A stretch of DNA of 64,000 nucleotides from Lolium rigidum (taxonomy: Eukaryota > Streptophyta > Magnoliopsida > Poales > Poaceae): positions 37,229,769-37,293,768 of the forward strand of contig NC_061514.1 of NCBI RefSeq assembly GCF_022539505.1, read 5' to 3'. Numbering within the stretch: the stretch's first letter is position 1; each line of letters begins with the position of its first letter. The notes beneath the pieces were generated by a model. It ran no database searches. It saw only the letters and a program-made list of their open reading frames with translations, and was not told the DNA's origin. The position numbers and the translations under genes were made by a program. Below, piece after piece: positions 44,627-57,304 of the stretch.

Positions 44627-45970
44627 AAACACCGCTCCCAACTACAAAAACAAATATTAGGTTATACCTCATAAAAAATTCCTTTGATTCATAAAGATAA
44701 CTCATCCTTCCATGGAAATCAACTAAGTATGACATTCCAATCATATGATTTTTTATTCCTATATTTTTACTATCCTACAAGTCAAAGAAATCCTTAACGA
44801 CGAGTTATTTCACAGGTTTACATTCCTAATTTTGGAGCTTGCGGTAAGGGATATGAGTACCAGTTTCACAACAAGTAATTTGCTTATCACCTCCTTATTT
44901 GTTTATAAAAAAGTAAAACAAGTCTCACTTTTGTGAAAACTAATCATAATTAATCCTAAAATATCAAAAAAATGTTCAAATGTACATGATCAATCTTATG
45001 TTTATAACTTTTTAACATCAAGTTCCTTATAAGTTAGCGTACGGTTTGTATATTATAGGATGGACACTCCACCATCAGCGAGGTGTGTGGAATGAGTCGT
45101 CCTATTTCACCCATAGGCTGATTTCATCTTCCCTACAAAGATTTTTTTTGTTAAGATATGCTTTCTCCCCACTATATTAATATAGCAATCGCATGATACA
45201 ACGAGCATGTTGGGGCCACATCATAACGAAGTGCAAAAGAAAATGCAGAAATAAAAAAGAAACTAATCTCGACACCGGCAGATCAACGAAAACGGAGATT
45301 GCCTGCAACCGTTGCACCTTTCGGAGAAGTCCCACCACGCTCCTAGCATATCGAACCACCGCATACCAAGAAACACCTTCAACAAGGAAGGGACAACGCC
45401 ACCGCCTCTGCTTGGACTAGTCCTAGGGTTTCCCCTGGTACGCATAGGGGGTGGGTAGGGGGTACACCTGACGCCATTCATGAAGGAACGACAACACCCA
45501 GGCGTCACCGCGTCGTCGTCGGACGAGCTGACAAGGATTTCTCCCAACCCCCAAACCCACCACCCTAGACGATCCAGAGTGCTCTACCCAACCTTCCACC
45601 CACCAGCACACGCCACCACGGTCCAATGTCTTGAAATATGTGATGTTACTACCAATATCACTCTCACTATAAGTAGTCTAATACTACATAATCTCTCCTA
45701 TCGTACTTTCCTCGCTTCGGCTTGTCGGCGATGGAGAGGAGCCCGACTGTCTAGCATGTAATTCAAGCTCAAACCCGGCCCTCTGCTGGATCAATTGATA
45801 ATCTATCCAATTTGCTAAAATTCTACCCGTGCAAAGAGTTGAAGGAAATAATTATGAACAAACGACTACTCGATTGATCCAGCAGAGTCACTAAATGCTA
45901 CAAGAACTAGCTACTCACTCCCGCTACTAGGTTTTAATGGTGTAAACGCGCAAGTGCATCTTCCATGGTC
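44627..45970. other. Unassigned region
   Basis: A GC-richer part (45260-45640) has open frames on both strands, one reading CCRSFMNGVRCTPYPPPMRT, that I cannot place; it may be retroposon sequence. The rest is AT-rich with no gene seen. Confidence 0.25.
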
Positions 45971-45986
45971 AACTTAGTGTACCTTA

Positions 45987-48900
45987 CATGGAACAGCCAC
46001 AATTTGAAGCAAAGTACTTAGGTCTTCCAACCCCGGAGGGCCGCATGCAAAAAGGTAAATTTGAGAATCTGCAAACTAGTCTCTGTAAACGATCGATTGA
46101 GTGGGGAGATAGTTTGCTTTCCCAAAGTGCGCGGGAGGTTTTAATCAAATCTATTGCCCAAGCACTACCGGCATACATTATGGGGGTATTTAAACTCCCA
46201 ATGTCAGTGTGTGATGATTTCACTAAGTTGATTCGAGATTATTGGTGGGGAGTTGATACGTCTCAAACGTATCTATAATTTTTGATGCTCCATGCTTGTT
46301 TTGTTACAATTTTTATATATTTTATGTGTACTTTTCCACACTTTGCAGTATTTTTTGGGACTAACCTATTAACGCAGTGCCGCAGTGTCAGTTCCTGTTT
46401 TCTGCTGTTTTTGTGTTTCAGAAAAGTTGTACATGAAAGTTTCTCGGAATTGGACGAAACAAAAGCCCAGAGTCTTATTTTTCCGGGACGAAGACAGAGC
46501 CAGAAGGACACGCGCAGGAGAGCTGCCACATGTCAGTACATAGGGCAGGCGCGGCCCCACCCTTGGCCGCGCCTGGCCCATGTACTGGCGCCTCGTTTGC
46601 TCCGCCCTTCCGCCTATTTATTCCTCGTATCGGGAAAACCCCAGAGACCCGAGCCCCCATCCACGAAAAGTTCTGACGCCGCCGTTAACCGAAACCCTAG
46701 TTCAGGAGGGTTCTGCAGTCCATCCCGGCACCCAGCCGGAGAGGGAAATCACCGCCGGAGGCCTCTACATCGCCATGTCTTCATCCGAGGTGATGCGTGA
46801 GTAGTTCTCCACGAGACCATGGGTCTATAGCAGTAGCTAGATGGCTGTCCTCTCCTTGTTGTGCTTCATGTATAGATCTTGTGAGGTTCCTAACATGATC
46901 AAGATCATCTGTTTGTAATTGCTACATGTTGGTTTAATGTGGATCCGATTTATAGAGAGATTACTTTGGTTGAGATTATGTATTATGTTATTATGATCTT
47001 GCATGCTCTTCGTTTCTAGTAGATGCTCTAGCCAAGTAGATGCTAGCGACTCCAAGAGGGAGTATTTATGCTCGATAGTGGGTTCATGCCTCTATTTAAC
47101 CATGGGAAGTGATCTTGTTCTCTACGGTTGTAGATGTGCTGTTGCTACTAGGGAGAAAACATCGGTGTTCTATTCAAGGGTAGTTTCATCGTTTACTTTA
47201 CACACATTGCTTAAAGCGATAGTCCATTGCTTGCAACTTAATACCGGAGGGTGTCGCGGATGCAATCCTGAAGGTGGATTATTAGTCATAGATGCAGTTG
47301 GATTACGGTCTATGTATATTGTTGTAATGCCCGCATACTTTCATAGCATGTATTCTGCACCAACCATTAGCGTAGAATCTCTGTTTGTCAATTGCCCATC
47401 TGTAATTTGTTTGCCCGGCATATTTATTTATTGGGGAGGCGCCTCTAGTGAACTATGGATCCCGGTCCATCTTCTTTTAATTGCAATCTTCTACAACATT
47501 TTTCTGTTCTGTTCTCTGCAAACAATTCTTCTTCCACACGGTTCGTTTAATCCTTTGTTTTCAGCAAAACCAGTGAGCTTGACAACCTCGCTGAAAGTTG
47601 GGGAAAAAATACTTGGTTGTTTGTGTGCATGTCTTCACGTTGCTGCTGGCGCTGGTAGTGCGTCCTGCCACGAGTTGGTTCGCAACACCTCGGGAGAGAA
47701 CGTTTTTCTCCTACTGGTCGATAAACCTTGGTTTCTTACTGAGGTAAAACTTTCTGCTGTGCTCATCATACCTTTCTCTTGGGGTTCCACTCAACGTTGC
47801 GCATAAATTCTCATTCATCAACTCCGCGCTTAGCAGGAGTTTAACAAGGAAAGCGACAGACACATTGGATAAGTTGGCCAAAACTGAACGGTCCCAAGAA
47901 TCAAGGGGGTCTTGGTTTCCGTGACATGCGTTTGTTTAACCAAGCTCTTCTTGCACGCCAAGCTTGGCGTTTACTTGCTTTTCCGGATAGCTTGTGTGCG
48001 AGAGTGCTCAAGGCTCGATATTATCCTAATGGGGATCTAATTGACACTGTTTTTACGGGTAACCCGTCTTCTACATGGACTGCCATATCATACGGGTTAG
48101 ATACTGATAAAAGGCATGATATGGCGCGTGGGTAATGGGCGAAGTGTTAGGGTGTGGAGGGACAGCTGGATTCCTCGCATCTCTTATGGTTAATCTTTAA
48201 CTCCACGAGGTAATCGACGTATCCGCCGGGTTTCAGAGCTCCTAGATGAACAAGGCAGTTGGAAGGTGAATATGGTTCGAGAAATCTTCATACCGATTGA
48301 TGCTGAAGCAATACTACAGATAAAATCATCTAGACGTGGTGACAATGACATACTTGCTTGGCAGCCTGAGGCGACTGGAATTTTTCTGTACGTAGCGCAT
48401 ACAAATTAGCCTTGTCTGAACATTCAGACGACCAGTGTGCTATGGCAACTAGCAGCATCAGTCCTGACGGAAAGAATCAGTGTTGGACGAGAATATGGCG
48501 TTCTTCAGTTCCACCGAAAGTGAAAATTTTCGCTTGGAAGGCTGCCTCCAATGGCCTAGCTACCGAGGAGAACAAGTTACGGCGACATATGCGTGTCACT
48601 GGATATTGTAACATCTGCTGTATGGAGATTGAGGACGTGACCCATCCACTATTTAGGTACCAGCATGCACATAATCTATGGGAAGAAATGAGGACCATAT
48701 GCAGCTTGCCTGCTGATGCAGATCTTGCAGCTCCACCTAGTCATTGGTTTCAATCCGTATTGTTGCAGATACCAGAGCATATGATTGACACAACACTGCT
48801 AGTCACTTGGAGAGCATGGTATGAAAGGAATGAGGCAACCCATGATAAGCCCCTCCCAACGACTGAAGGATCAAAACACTTTCTTAACAGTTACTTACGT

Positions 48901-49501
48901 CTGATCCGAGATGTCAAGGACATACCAACAGATGTTCTGATTAAGGGTAAGCAACCAGTTGTAGACGTTGGGACCCTGCATATCCCCCGTCAAAAGAAAC
49001 AAGGCCAATTTAAAATCTGGACTAGACCACCGGCTGGATGGATGAAGCTCTCCATTGACGGATCTTACCATGCGGCTGATCATTTGGCCGGTACAGGTAT
49101 GGCCCTACGTGATGAAGAAGGAAGGCTGATATTTACTGCATGTCGGTTTCTGGATAATTGTGTATCTCCTTTAGAAGCTGAGCTACGCGCATGCATGGAA
49201 GGTTTAGAACTTTCACTTCAGTTCACTCAATTGCCTATTATAGTTGAAACTGATTGTGCTCAGCTTGTGGAAGTTGTTAGTTCGTCGACGCAAGACAGAT
49301 CTGCCCGTCTACATTTGATTTCGGATATAAAGAACTTGTCTATTGTGATAGACCGTGCAAGTTTGTAAAAGTGGAGCGATCACAGGTTAGGGTTAGTCGC
49401 TGCCGTTAGGTTCTGAGCCTGAAGATGTCCTTCAGGTGCTAGACCATGATCGTCTTGTAACCCTTCCTGCTTAATAAAGTTCCTTTTTTTCTCGCAAAAA
49501 A
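45987..49501 (+). mobile_element. 5'-truncated L1-type LINE with target duplication
   Basis: Begins at the end of the reverse transcriptase (YLGLPTPEGRMQKGKFENL, RDYWWG), is interrupted by a solo LTR, and resumes (SWPKLNGPKNQGGLGFRDMR, FNQALLARQAWRL). It continues through a zf-RVT region (VPPKVKIFAWKAASNGLATE) and an RNase H-like end (WMKLSIDGSYHAADHLAGTG, PLEAELRACMEGLELS) within 48412-49368, and ends in a poly(A) tract. The flanks share ACTTAGTGTACCTTA (45972-45986; 49503-49517). Several stops break the earlier part. The LINE length without the LTR and its extra 5-bp duplication is about 1.9 kb. Confidence 0.92.
46254..47835 (+). mobile_element. Solo Gypsy LTR inside the LINE
   Basis: 1582 bp from TGATACGTCTCAAACG to GCGCTTAGCA, flanked by GGAGT (46249-46253 and 47836-47840). 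It is related over much of its length to the LTR at 6009-7609 (GCAGTAGCTAGATGG, CTCCAAGAGGGAGTA, GATAAACCTTGGTTTCTT) but clearly a different, older subfamily. No internal element sequence remains. Confidence 0.9.
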
Positions 49502-49682
49502 AACTTAGTGTACCTTAGTATGTTTTAATCTTATTATATGGTTAATTTTGCTAACTCTAACAACAAACTGCAATGGTGAACATGCATGTCGAGAAAATAC
49601 GTTTGTAAAGAATCAAGAAAATTTAGTATAAATAATTGAAAGCCATCAGGAGAAAAGTCTGTGAGAATGAATGACCATATAC

Positions 49683-49793
49683 CTGATCCAGCTGAAATCC
49701 AACGTGGACGCTGCCCTTCGGGACTGCCTTCTAGAGACAACACCCGTTGCTGATCCATCAATTATACCATTACAGCACAAGCCACTTTCTTAA
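49683..49793 (+). pseudogene. Relic of a SWEET-like last exon
   Basis: Reads LIQLKSNVDAALRDCLLETT, against YQGQLKSDVEAALRECLLETG at the end of the intact gene (written here in part), and then continues VADPSIIPLQHKPLS to a stop. Nucleotide similarity is also strong (CTGCC-T and GCCTTCT-GAGAC blocks). The upstream exons are missing; the LINE lies about 180 bases to the left. It is a dead fragment of a second SWEET-like copy. Confidence 0.8.
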
Positions 49794-50335
49794 GTCCGTA
49801 TGTTTTTTTAGAGGTTTTGCATGTGAGATAAAATTTCTCTTTATTAAGCGGGCAATCAATATAATCACGGCTTACCACCCAAACTATCTGGTTTTTGTAG
49901 CGTGCCCAAGACTTCTGAACGGAGGGAACAGAAGGCTTGATCACATAACCATACATAAAAAATAGTTTGCATACCAAATTGTTCATACATGAAAGAGAAA
50001 TATAACTCCTTTTGGATGAATACATCGTCGATCAGGGAGGGACTAAATTAATGGCTATTGCCATGATTTAGATGCTACACTCATACACCAGGCTGGTCGG
50101 TCCACGCGGCGAGAACGCTGACCATTTACTCAAATGTTTAAGATGCTTCCCAGAGTGTCCAACCCGGAGGCGAGCCCCATTTTCCTTCAAAACAATCTTA
50201 GAACTGATTATAATGGCTGTGTGGTGAATTAATAAAGTCGAGACGTTCTTAAAAAAAGAGTGTCCAACCCGATCCTGGACGGGCTTGTGCTAACCATTTT
50301 ACCTCCTTTGCATGTACTGACTGACCAGAAAGCCC
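49794..50335. other. Intergenic stretch before TOP1
   Basis: AT-rich. TOP1's 3' UTR should enter from the right. A small direct repeat of GAGTGTCCAACCC (about 50153 and 50259) is present. No gene is seen. Confidence 0.4.
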
Positions 50336-53300
50336 TTAGAATCTGAAATCCGGATCGACATCCATCGCCCAGCCAAATTTCTCGAGAATCGTCTTGGTGA
50401 AAATCTGTATAAAATTTCCCAAGCTAAACATGTTATGTTATGGACTAGCTATGAAATGATTCCCCACATACAAAAGCATAATGAAATGTTAATAATTAAT
50501 CTATTTGATTGTTTGACATATTAGAGCATAGAACAAGTATAAGATGCAACCAACTAGTTGCATGCAGTGGAATACAAGTTCAACTAGGGAAAAAAATATT
50601 GCAAGCTTAATTTATTTATAAGGATGGTTTAGATGGGTTTGATACAGGGCCTGATTTGGCCTCTTGATAAATGTTAGTCGAGATGCTTATCTTGCTATTA
50701 TATTTTGAGTAAATGCATGACATGATAATAACAGCCATGTGGATAACTCACAATAGAAGGGGAGTGGGTAGTCCCTCAAACAACATTACCTCAGTGTGGT
50801 TAGGGTGGACTTCGTGGGTTTTACACCACGCCACAGTAATTCTAGGATCAAGATAGTTGATCTTTGATGTTCCTAGTGCCACTGTCTTCAAATCCTCTCT
50901 TTTCTTCTTATCAGCGTTCTTTTCCTCTAACATGGTTTCCGTCTCACAGATCTTTCTCTCCAACTTGCAACTGCAAAGTGGATTTATGAGGATCGCCTAC
51001 GTTCTTAGGTAAGTACAAAAATATGATGTATCTGTGACTGAGATATGTACAATTGAGAGCTCAGTTTTATCTTGCCCTTCCCATCTTTAGTGTTTCTTCG
51101 AGCCTTCAGTTTCTTTATTACTTTGTTCATTTCTACTTCCAACTTATCGCGCTGGGCCTGGGGAGAATAAAAAACATATGATGACAAAAAGTTTACTGTA
51201 AAAGTATACATTTGAGCTAATCATTTGTATCCAACAACCAACCTTTAATTGATCAATTTTTTCATTCAACTTTGTAATCTGGGAATGGTGTGATTTTGGG
51301 ACAGCACGCTGATGGTTACAAATTATAGCAACCTGTGCGAACGAAAAGCATCTTTCAGTGTCAAGAATAGTGATAATGCAAAAAAAAAAAAAAACCTCAA
51401 GATCGAGTGACAGATTTTACCTCTTTGTTTGCTCGTTGATAGATGGTATGTTTTTCAAAAATGTTTCCATCTTTTGTTTCTTTGTTCAACTGTAATACCA
51501 TCAGACACATTTATTATTTCGGATAGAACACATGAATGAGGACATAATAATGGTATGCATTCTACTCTGGTACGAACAAAAACAACTATATAGGTGCAGC
51601 AACTTAAGATATGACGATCGATCTCTAGATGTCGTTGACAAACAAAATATGTAAGGAAAACTGAAATTTGCATTGAACTTACGATAGCATCCAAAGTGAT
51701 GGAAGCGTTGTAGGTACGGAACACTTTTGCAGTAAGGCCAGGCATTAAGGTCTTTAGATGAGAATTTAGTTTAATCGTATCAAGTTTATCAAAGACACGC
51801 CCTCCCTTATTTTTTCCTGGAAGACCAGTATGCAAAAATTGTTAGAGTAGGTATACGACATAGACTTGGACTCTAGATTACCTAGGGCAGGAAGATATGC
51901 ATGGCTGAGAAAATAGCACGGGAGATACCTGCACATAATTGCATAATCGCCTCATATACGGGTAGTTCAACCTCTACCGTGTTCAAGTATCTTATAGAAT
52001 CTTTACCAAGGAAGTCAAACTGAAAATGCAATGTTTAAGCGAACATCAGGTGACATCAAGATTAATTTCTCACATCGTGTGACCATCAAGGATACGGAAC
52101 AAAGATCAATACCTGTAGCTTGTTTGGAGGCAGACATGTAACGTTTTCAACCTTCAGCGTACAGCAACCAACTGTATCAGCCTCATCATCATCCTGAAAA
52201 GGTTTGAAGTATTATGATGGCATATCTCAGCAATTTGACAAGTCTACATAGCTACTATTTAATACTAATGGTACAAGGGTGTATGCTGAAAGGGATTGAA
52301 TTTCAGTACAAGAATCTTTATGCAAAAGGTTTATTTTAGATAATGATGTCAATGAATATGACGACACAAAATTCGATAACTGTAGGTCCACTACGTGGGA
52401 CGTACCTTTTCATTGCCCGCCCTAAGGGCCAACCTATCTATAAGGTATGTTGCCACTGCAATTTGTTTCTTCATCTCATCTTTGCTCCTGAAATCCTTGG
52501 TGTAATTTAGGCGTATAGTGTGTATGTAATCCTGCCATGGTCATAGAACGACAGTTATTGTACATGGGAGCACAAAACCTCCATGAATCACAAAACAAAC
52601 TTCCTCACCTTCAGTTTTCGGGCCTTCTCATATTTCTCCTTGTCACTTTGTCCCTTCAGTGAGCTGCTTGCCGCCAGGAAAACATACTTGTAATCTTTTG
52701 GGCTTATCGGATCATTCCAAAAGGCCAGCCATGTAACAGTATTATCATGTTTGACTTCTTTCCAGCTGCAGAGCATGACCAATCAAGCTAAGACTGTATA
52801 CATTCTAGAATCCCCTTCACAAATATACTTTGAACATCAAGACCTAAAAACTTAAGGGTACCTTTCTCCAAGTATAGGACACACTGGGACTGGAGCACCT
52901 TCTCCGATGTTTATTGTAATATCGCTTGGTCGAATGCGTCGCTTCAGTCTTCCCATCTAAAACAATTTAATAGAGCCTTAAATTGAAGGGCCTGGCATCA
53001 AACAAACAAAACGTGATTAACTGGTTTCTCATGTGTACCTTTGGATGCTCTCCACGTCCCCTGAACAAGCCAGGTGGTTCTACTCTGAAATTGCCAACCT
53101 GGAATAATCAAGCAATTTTAGCCAAGAGGATACCCCAACTGCTATACATGCATGTACAAGAATATGAACAACAGTCCGAGTCTTCACTTGCACTAACGAA
53201 TTTGTTTATCATGGTAAAATTCCATATTCTGCATCGGGTGCAAAAATCTTAATTTAGTTAGCCCTACTAGGAATGCTAGGCAGAAGGCTGAATTAGTTTT

Positions 53301-54789
53301 TAGACTAGTAGCATACTATGTGTAAAATTCTAGGGTTTATAAAAACCTTTGTTGCATGAAAAATAATCAGTAAATAAGAACCTTCTCTTCAACACCGTCT
53401 ACGAAAGCCCACATAAACTTTTTCTCTTGCTCCAGTCTCTCTTCTCGCACTGTTTTCTTCTCCTGTAAATAACGAGTTATAAAGATTAAATCTTCAGACA
53501 TGCAGAGATTAGGCATGAAAATTCAGAAAAAAAATATACCTCTGGTGTCATCTGTTTTTTCTTCTCTTTCTCTTGGAGGTTCCATTCGTAGATCGGCGTG
53601 AAATCACAAAGTTCGAACTTCTTGATAATATGTGTTTTTCCAAGTATATTTCTCCAGTCGTTGAAGAAGTTGTTGATAAACGTTTCCTTGGACGCATACT
53701 CTGTGTCTTTCATCACAGCAAACATGGTTGCAACCTGAAACCGAACAGGGAATTAGCTGTAGCGCAGAAAAAAATTGAAAGCGTGATCTAGATATTCAGG
53801 AGCAGCTCTGATCAGTAGCTCTGTATGAAACTGAAGATATATAAAATAACACAATCGACAGATTATACTTTCTGAATGTACATTACCTCCTCCTGTTCTG
53901 GAGTCAGATCAACAGGTTGCCCGTTGTAAATCATTTTAACACCATGAGGCTTGTATGGAGGTGGAAAAATAACGCCATTGTGCTCCAAAGTAGACCACTT
54001 CTTTCGACTGTCAGATCCTTGACAGACTTCCATTGTCTCCTGGGACAGGGGATTTTCCTCTGTTCTCATGTTCACCTTTGTCTGCTCATCCTTCTTAAAA
54101 GGTGAAGGACTATCCTTCACAATGTTCTTTGCAGGTGGCTGGAACTTCGAGTACTCGCGCGTTGTCCGTCTTCGTGCTAGAGGTATGTTGTCATCGCTGT
54201 CATCCTCGTGTTCTCTTTCGGCACTCACCGCCACCACCGAGGTGGAAGCCTCCGAAGGCTTTGCCTTCTTAAGAGCAGAGCTTGTCTGACTATTCCTATC
54301 CGCTGCCCTTTTGACTGAATTTCTGGGAGCGCTTGTATCATGGCTCAGCCCCTTGCTGCTAGGTGGGATCGGTTTGCTATTCGAACTTGAAACACCCCGA
54401 GCAATCCGCAAAAAACGGGCAGCCAATGTGGTATCATCTTCTGAATCATCACCATCATAGACACTGCCTCCACTTTTTGAAGCAGCACTGTCGGACAGCC
54501 TTGAGGCCAGCGGTTTCTCGTCTTCCGAATTGACACGATCATTGTCATGTGCCTTGGCACCTCCTGTCTTGATCCTCTTGGGTTTCCTCTCACCGGCCTT
54601 TCTCCTCGATGCAATTGGTTTGTGTTCGTCTGAATCGGTGCCTGGGGTGGGGTGATCATCTTCCGCATGAGGTCTTTTCAGATTACCCTTTTGACGGGGT
54701 TGTGGTGTCCTTTTTAGCTTCGACCTTCTGAATGAAATTGGACCGACAAAATCATCGTCGTCACTTTCAAACATGTGGGCAGACGGCAT
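50336..54789 (-). CDS. TOP1: DNA topoisomerase I (type IB), 812 aa
   Basis: Fifteen exons join in frame on the minus strand: 54789-53887, 53734-53540, 53462-53382, 53098-53039, 52956-52862, 52765-52609, 52531-52406, 52193-52113, 52019-51929, 51816-51683, 51489-51421, 51332-51243, 51157-51051, 50970-50790, 50404-50336. Layout: a charged, lysine-rich N-terminus with acidic patches (about 1-265), the core from [20 protein letters not shown], a coiled linker (about 690-755) and the C-terminal domain. All five catalytic residues are visible: Arg534 (LALRAGNEK), Lys572 (FLGKDSI), Arg630 (VFRTYNAS), His671 (CNHQRAVPK) and the nucleophile Tyr769 (SKINYLDPR). The nuclear enzyme relaxes supercoils by nicking and rejoining one strand. 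Oddity: between HEV and [16 protein letters not shown] the usual PIEK-type link reads HPNHTE. The frame is otherwise intact and the length typical of plants. Confidence 0.95.
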
Positions 54790-55382
54790 TGCTTCCTTGC
54801 AGTGTCAGGAATCAGGATACAGATGTACCTAGCTAGTCAGCCAAGGTAATAACCTGCAAGCTAATCAAATTTTCCATTAATTAATTAGTTCCATAAAGGT
54901 TGGCACTAGCAATTTATGTAGTACGAATCCCGTGATTGGAGTTCATAGACGAGTCCATGCATGACTCTCGAATCAGAGTTCAGTACAGTCTCCTTTCGAG
55001 CTAAGCAGCAATGCGTCCTAGCCTACTTTTACTCCGTGGCATGGCATCCTAGCTGCTAGTACACCATCCCGAACCCCATTGTTCCCTCGGCCGCCACGGC
55101 GATCGCTGGAACGAGCTGGCCGGCCAGAGCGCCACGCCGGCCAGAGCGCCACGCCGGCCAGACGTGGATAATAGGTAGGGGACAGGGAGGGAGAGGCGTA
55201 CTTGACCAGGAGCGTGCGTGGCCGGAGCCGGACACGTCCGGCGCGTCCCCTCGGCGAGGCGGCGGCCCGGAAGAGAATCGAGCTAGGGTTAGCGCTAGCC
55301 GCGTGGCGCAGGTGCAGCTTAGCTAGTATCTCTTCTCGCAAGGCACGGTTCCTCCCTCTTCCTGGCCGGGCTGCTAGATCGA

Positions 55383-55390
55383 ATTTATAG
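55383..55390 (-). promoter_or_regulatory. Probable TATA box of TOP1
   Basis: On the minus strand CTATAAAT precedes a GC-rich leader. A splice donor (GGTCAA|GTACGCC, about 55199) suggests a leader intron that ends near 54850, before the coding start at 54789. Confidence 0.5.
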
Positions 55391-55561
55391 CTCGCGCGAC
55401 CGATTTATGTCAGCGTGCTGCAAGATTTATGTCGGTTTGGGTTTTGGCACGGTTTGTGCGAATACGACACTGACATCTTGTTCTCGATTTTTTTTTTCGT
55501 GGAGACTTTCCTTTTCTTTTTTTAAAACGACCATCCTCGAGGGAAGCAAATTTGGTGCAAA

Positions 55562-56011
55562 CATGAGTAGCATTGCTCCGGGTTTTCAAAATATTTGAAA
55601 ATTGTACTTTTGTGTTTCAAAAACTATCAGACTCACTTCATGAATACATACACATGTCCTCAGTGGAACAATCTCGCAAGGTTTGGCCTCCGCCGCACCT
55701 AAAATTTTCTCAACTTCACCCTATATATGTGTTGGCACTCACAAAAACTTCAAATTCAATGTCGTTGTGTGCATCACTGCTTGGGTTGGCCGTACCTAAA
55801 AACAATGCTGCCTCCGCTACTGCATGTCCTGAATACTAGTGCGAAGTTTCGGTAAAAATTCCGTTGTATTTTGTATATCTCAAAATACAACATATTTTTC
55901 TCCAAAATTTCTACTACCTTCAGAATGTTTATATGTATGTGCGTATTTAATTTTATTTTTTTAAAATCTAAAAAATAAGATTTTCAAAACTCAGGAGTAC
56001 TGTTGCTCATG
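55562..56011. mobile_element. MITE-like element
   Basis: CATGAGTAGCATTGCTCC with GGGTTTTCAAAAT at the left is mirrored by ATTTTCAAAACTCAGGAGTA and GTTGCTCATG at the right. The inverted ends are imperfect, the interior is AT-rich and non-coding, and no target duplication is certain. Confidence 0.6.
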
Positions 56012-56807
56012 TGGCAAAGATGCTTTCCGCATCATCTTTTAATAATCAATCAACGGTAGTAAGAAAACACTTCAAGTATAATAAAAATGAGATATAAATA
56101 GGTTTTTTAACCACCTAGCAATAAGTACACGCATTGGAGCGAGCTAAAGACACGTCGCCGTCCTCGCCCCTCCATCCAATCACAATATTATGGGGTGGAG
56201 GAGGCCTACCCAATCAGAATCCATGGTGGAGGTGCTCGCTCTAGATCACGGGGCCGCATGCGGCATGACAATTTGGACCAAGGAAAGACGAGTGTGGTCG
56301 AGGGCAACGAACCCCCATCCTCGACGGTGAATCTCGTTGGCATCTTGAGGTGTCGTCGTGAGGATGAGCTCGCGCGTCTGCCGCACGACGTCGGGTCGAC
56401 GGGGCAGAGGAGACCCGCATCCTCTCCCTTGCCTTCTCTGCCGCGCCTGACCGCCACCTCGCCCTCGTCCTCTCCTCATGCTCTCGATTTGTAGAAGTTG
56501 TGCGTAGGTAGGAACGAGTGCAGAGAGAGAAAGGAGATAGAGGAGTATAGGTAGGTGGGAAGGTGAGAGAGAGATGGTTTGGGCCATGCCACACGAATTT
56601 AACCTAATGTTTTTGTGGAATTGATGCCGAGGCCTCAATTGCTTCCCTATGTACCAGGTTTGTATGGGGGTTGTCGGTTACCTGGCTAACGTATTAGGCT
56701 CGCAATAACATGGATTGTCTATTAAGGACGCCGGTGAGAGACTTTTTTTTGTTTGGGCGCCAATAGCCCTATATCGGTAATGCTGGACTTACGGATCGGG
56801 TCTGTTA
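56012..56807. other. Intergenic stretch, GC-rich core
   Basis: A GC-rich part at 56160-56500 has open frames on both strands without a family signature. It could be a gene fragment or leader. No splice structure is convincing. Confidence 0.25.
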
Positions 56808-57067
56808 GGGCATGTACAATGGTGATATCTTACCAGTGCCACGTATGATAAACGCTGATGTGAAGAAAAGAGAAAGATGAAAAAAGATTTTGCCTTCTCT
56901 TAGCTAAGAGATCATCTTTTAGCACAATCTCTCTCACCACAAATTTAGGATATCTCGTTACTAAAGATAAGACTAAAAATACATATTGTACATCATGTTT
57001 TATTGTTATATCTAGATTACATGGCAAGGTTAAGATAAGACAGCCTTATCAACCATTGCACATGCCC
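56808..57067. mobile_element. Tourist-like MITE
   Basis: A 260-bp element with ends GGGCATGTACAATGGTG and CAACCATTGCACATGCCC and TTA duplications (56805-56807, 57068-57070). Confidence 0.88.
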
Positions 57068-57304
57068 TTACGGATGACTTACTGGCTGACGTGTATTGAT
57101 TGGGTTGGTTGAATTCTGCATGCTCCCTGAATAAACGGGCCACTAACTGATTTCTCCAGCTGCCTCCCGTGTTAAATCTAAGTCCGTAGGATTTTTTTGT
57201 ATAATCTCTTCGTACGTGTAGCATTACTCGCCCTATATTGGGAGGGCTATAGGGACTCCGGGATGATCTTACCATAGGCAACCTACATAACTTCTTTTAG
57301 ATTT

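Noticed and set aside
46249..47825. Solo LTR ending at TTCATCA with flanks GGAGT and ACTCC
   Set aside because: That would give inverted flanks; moving the end ten bases to TTAGCA gives the normal direct duplication GGAGT.
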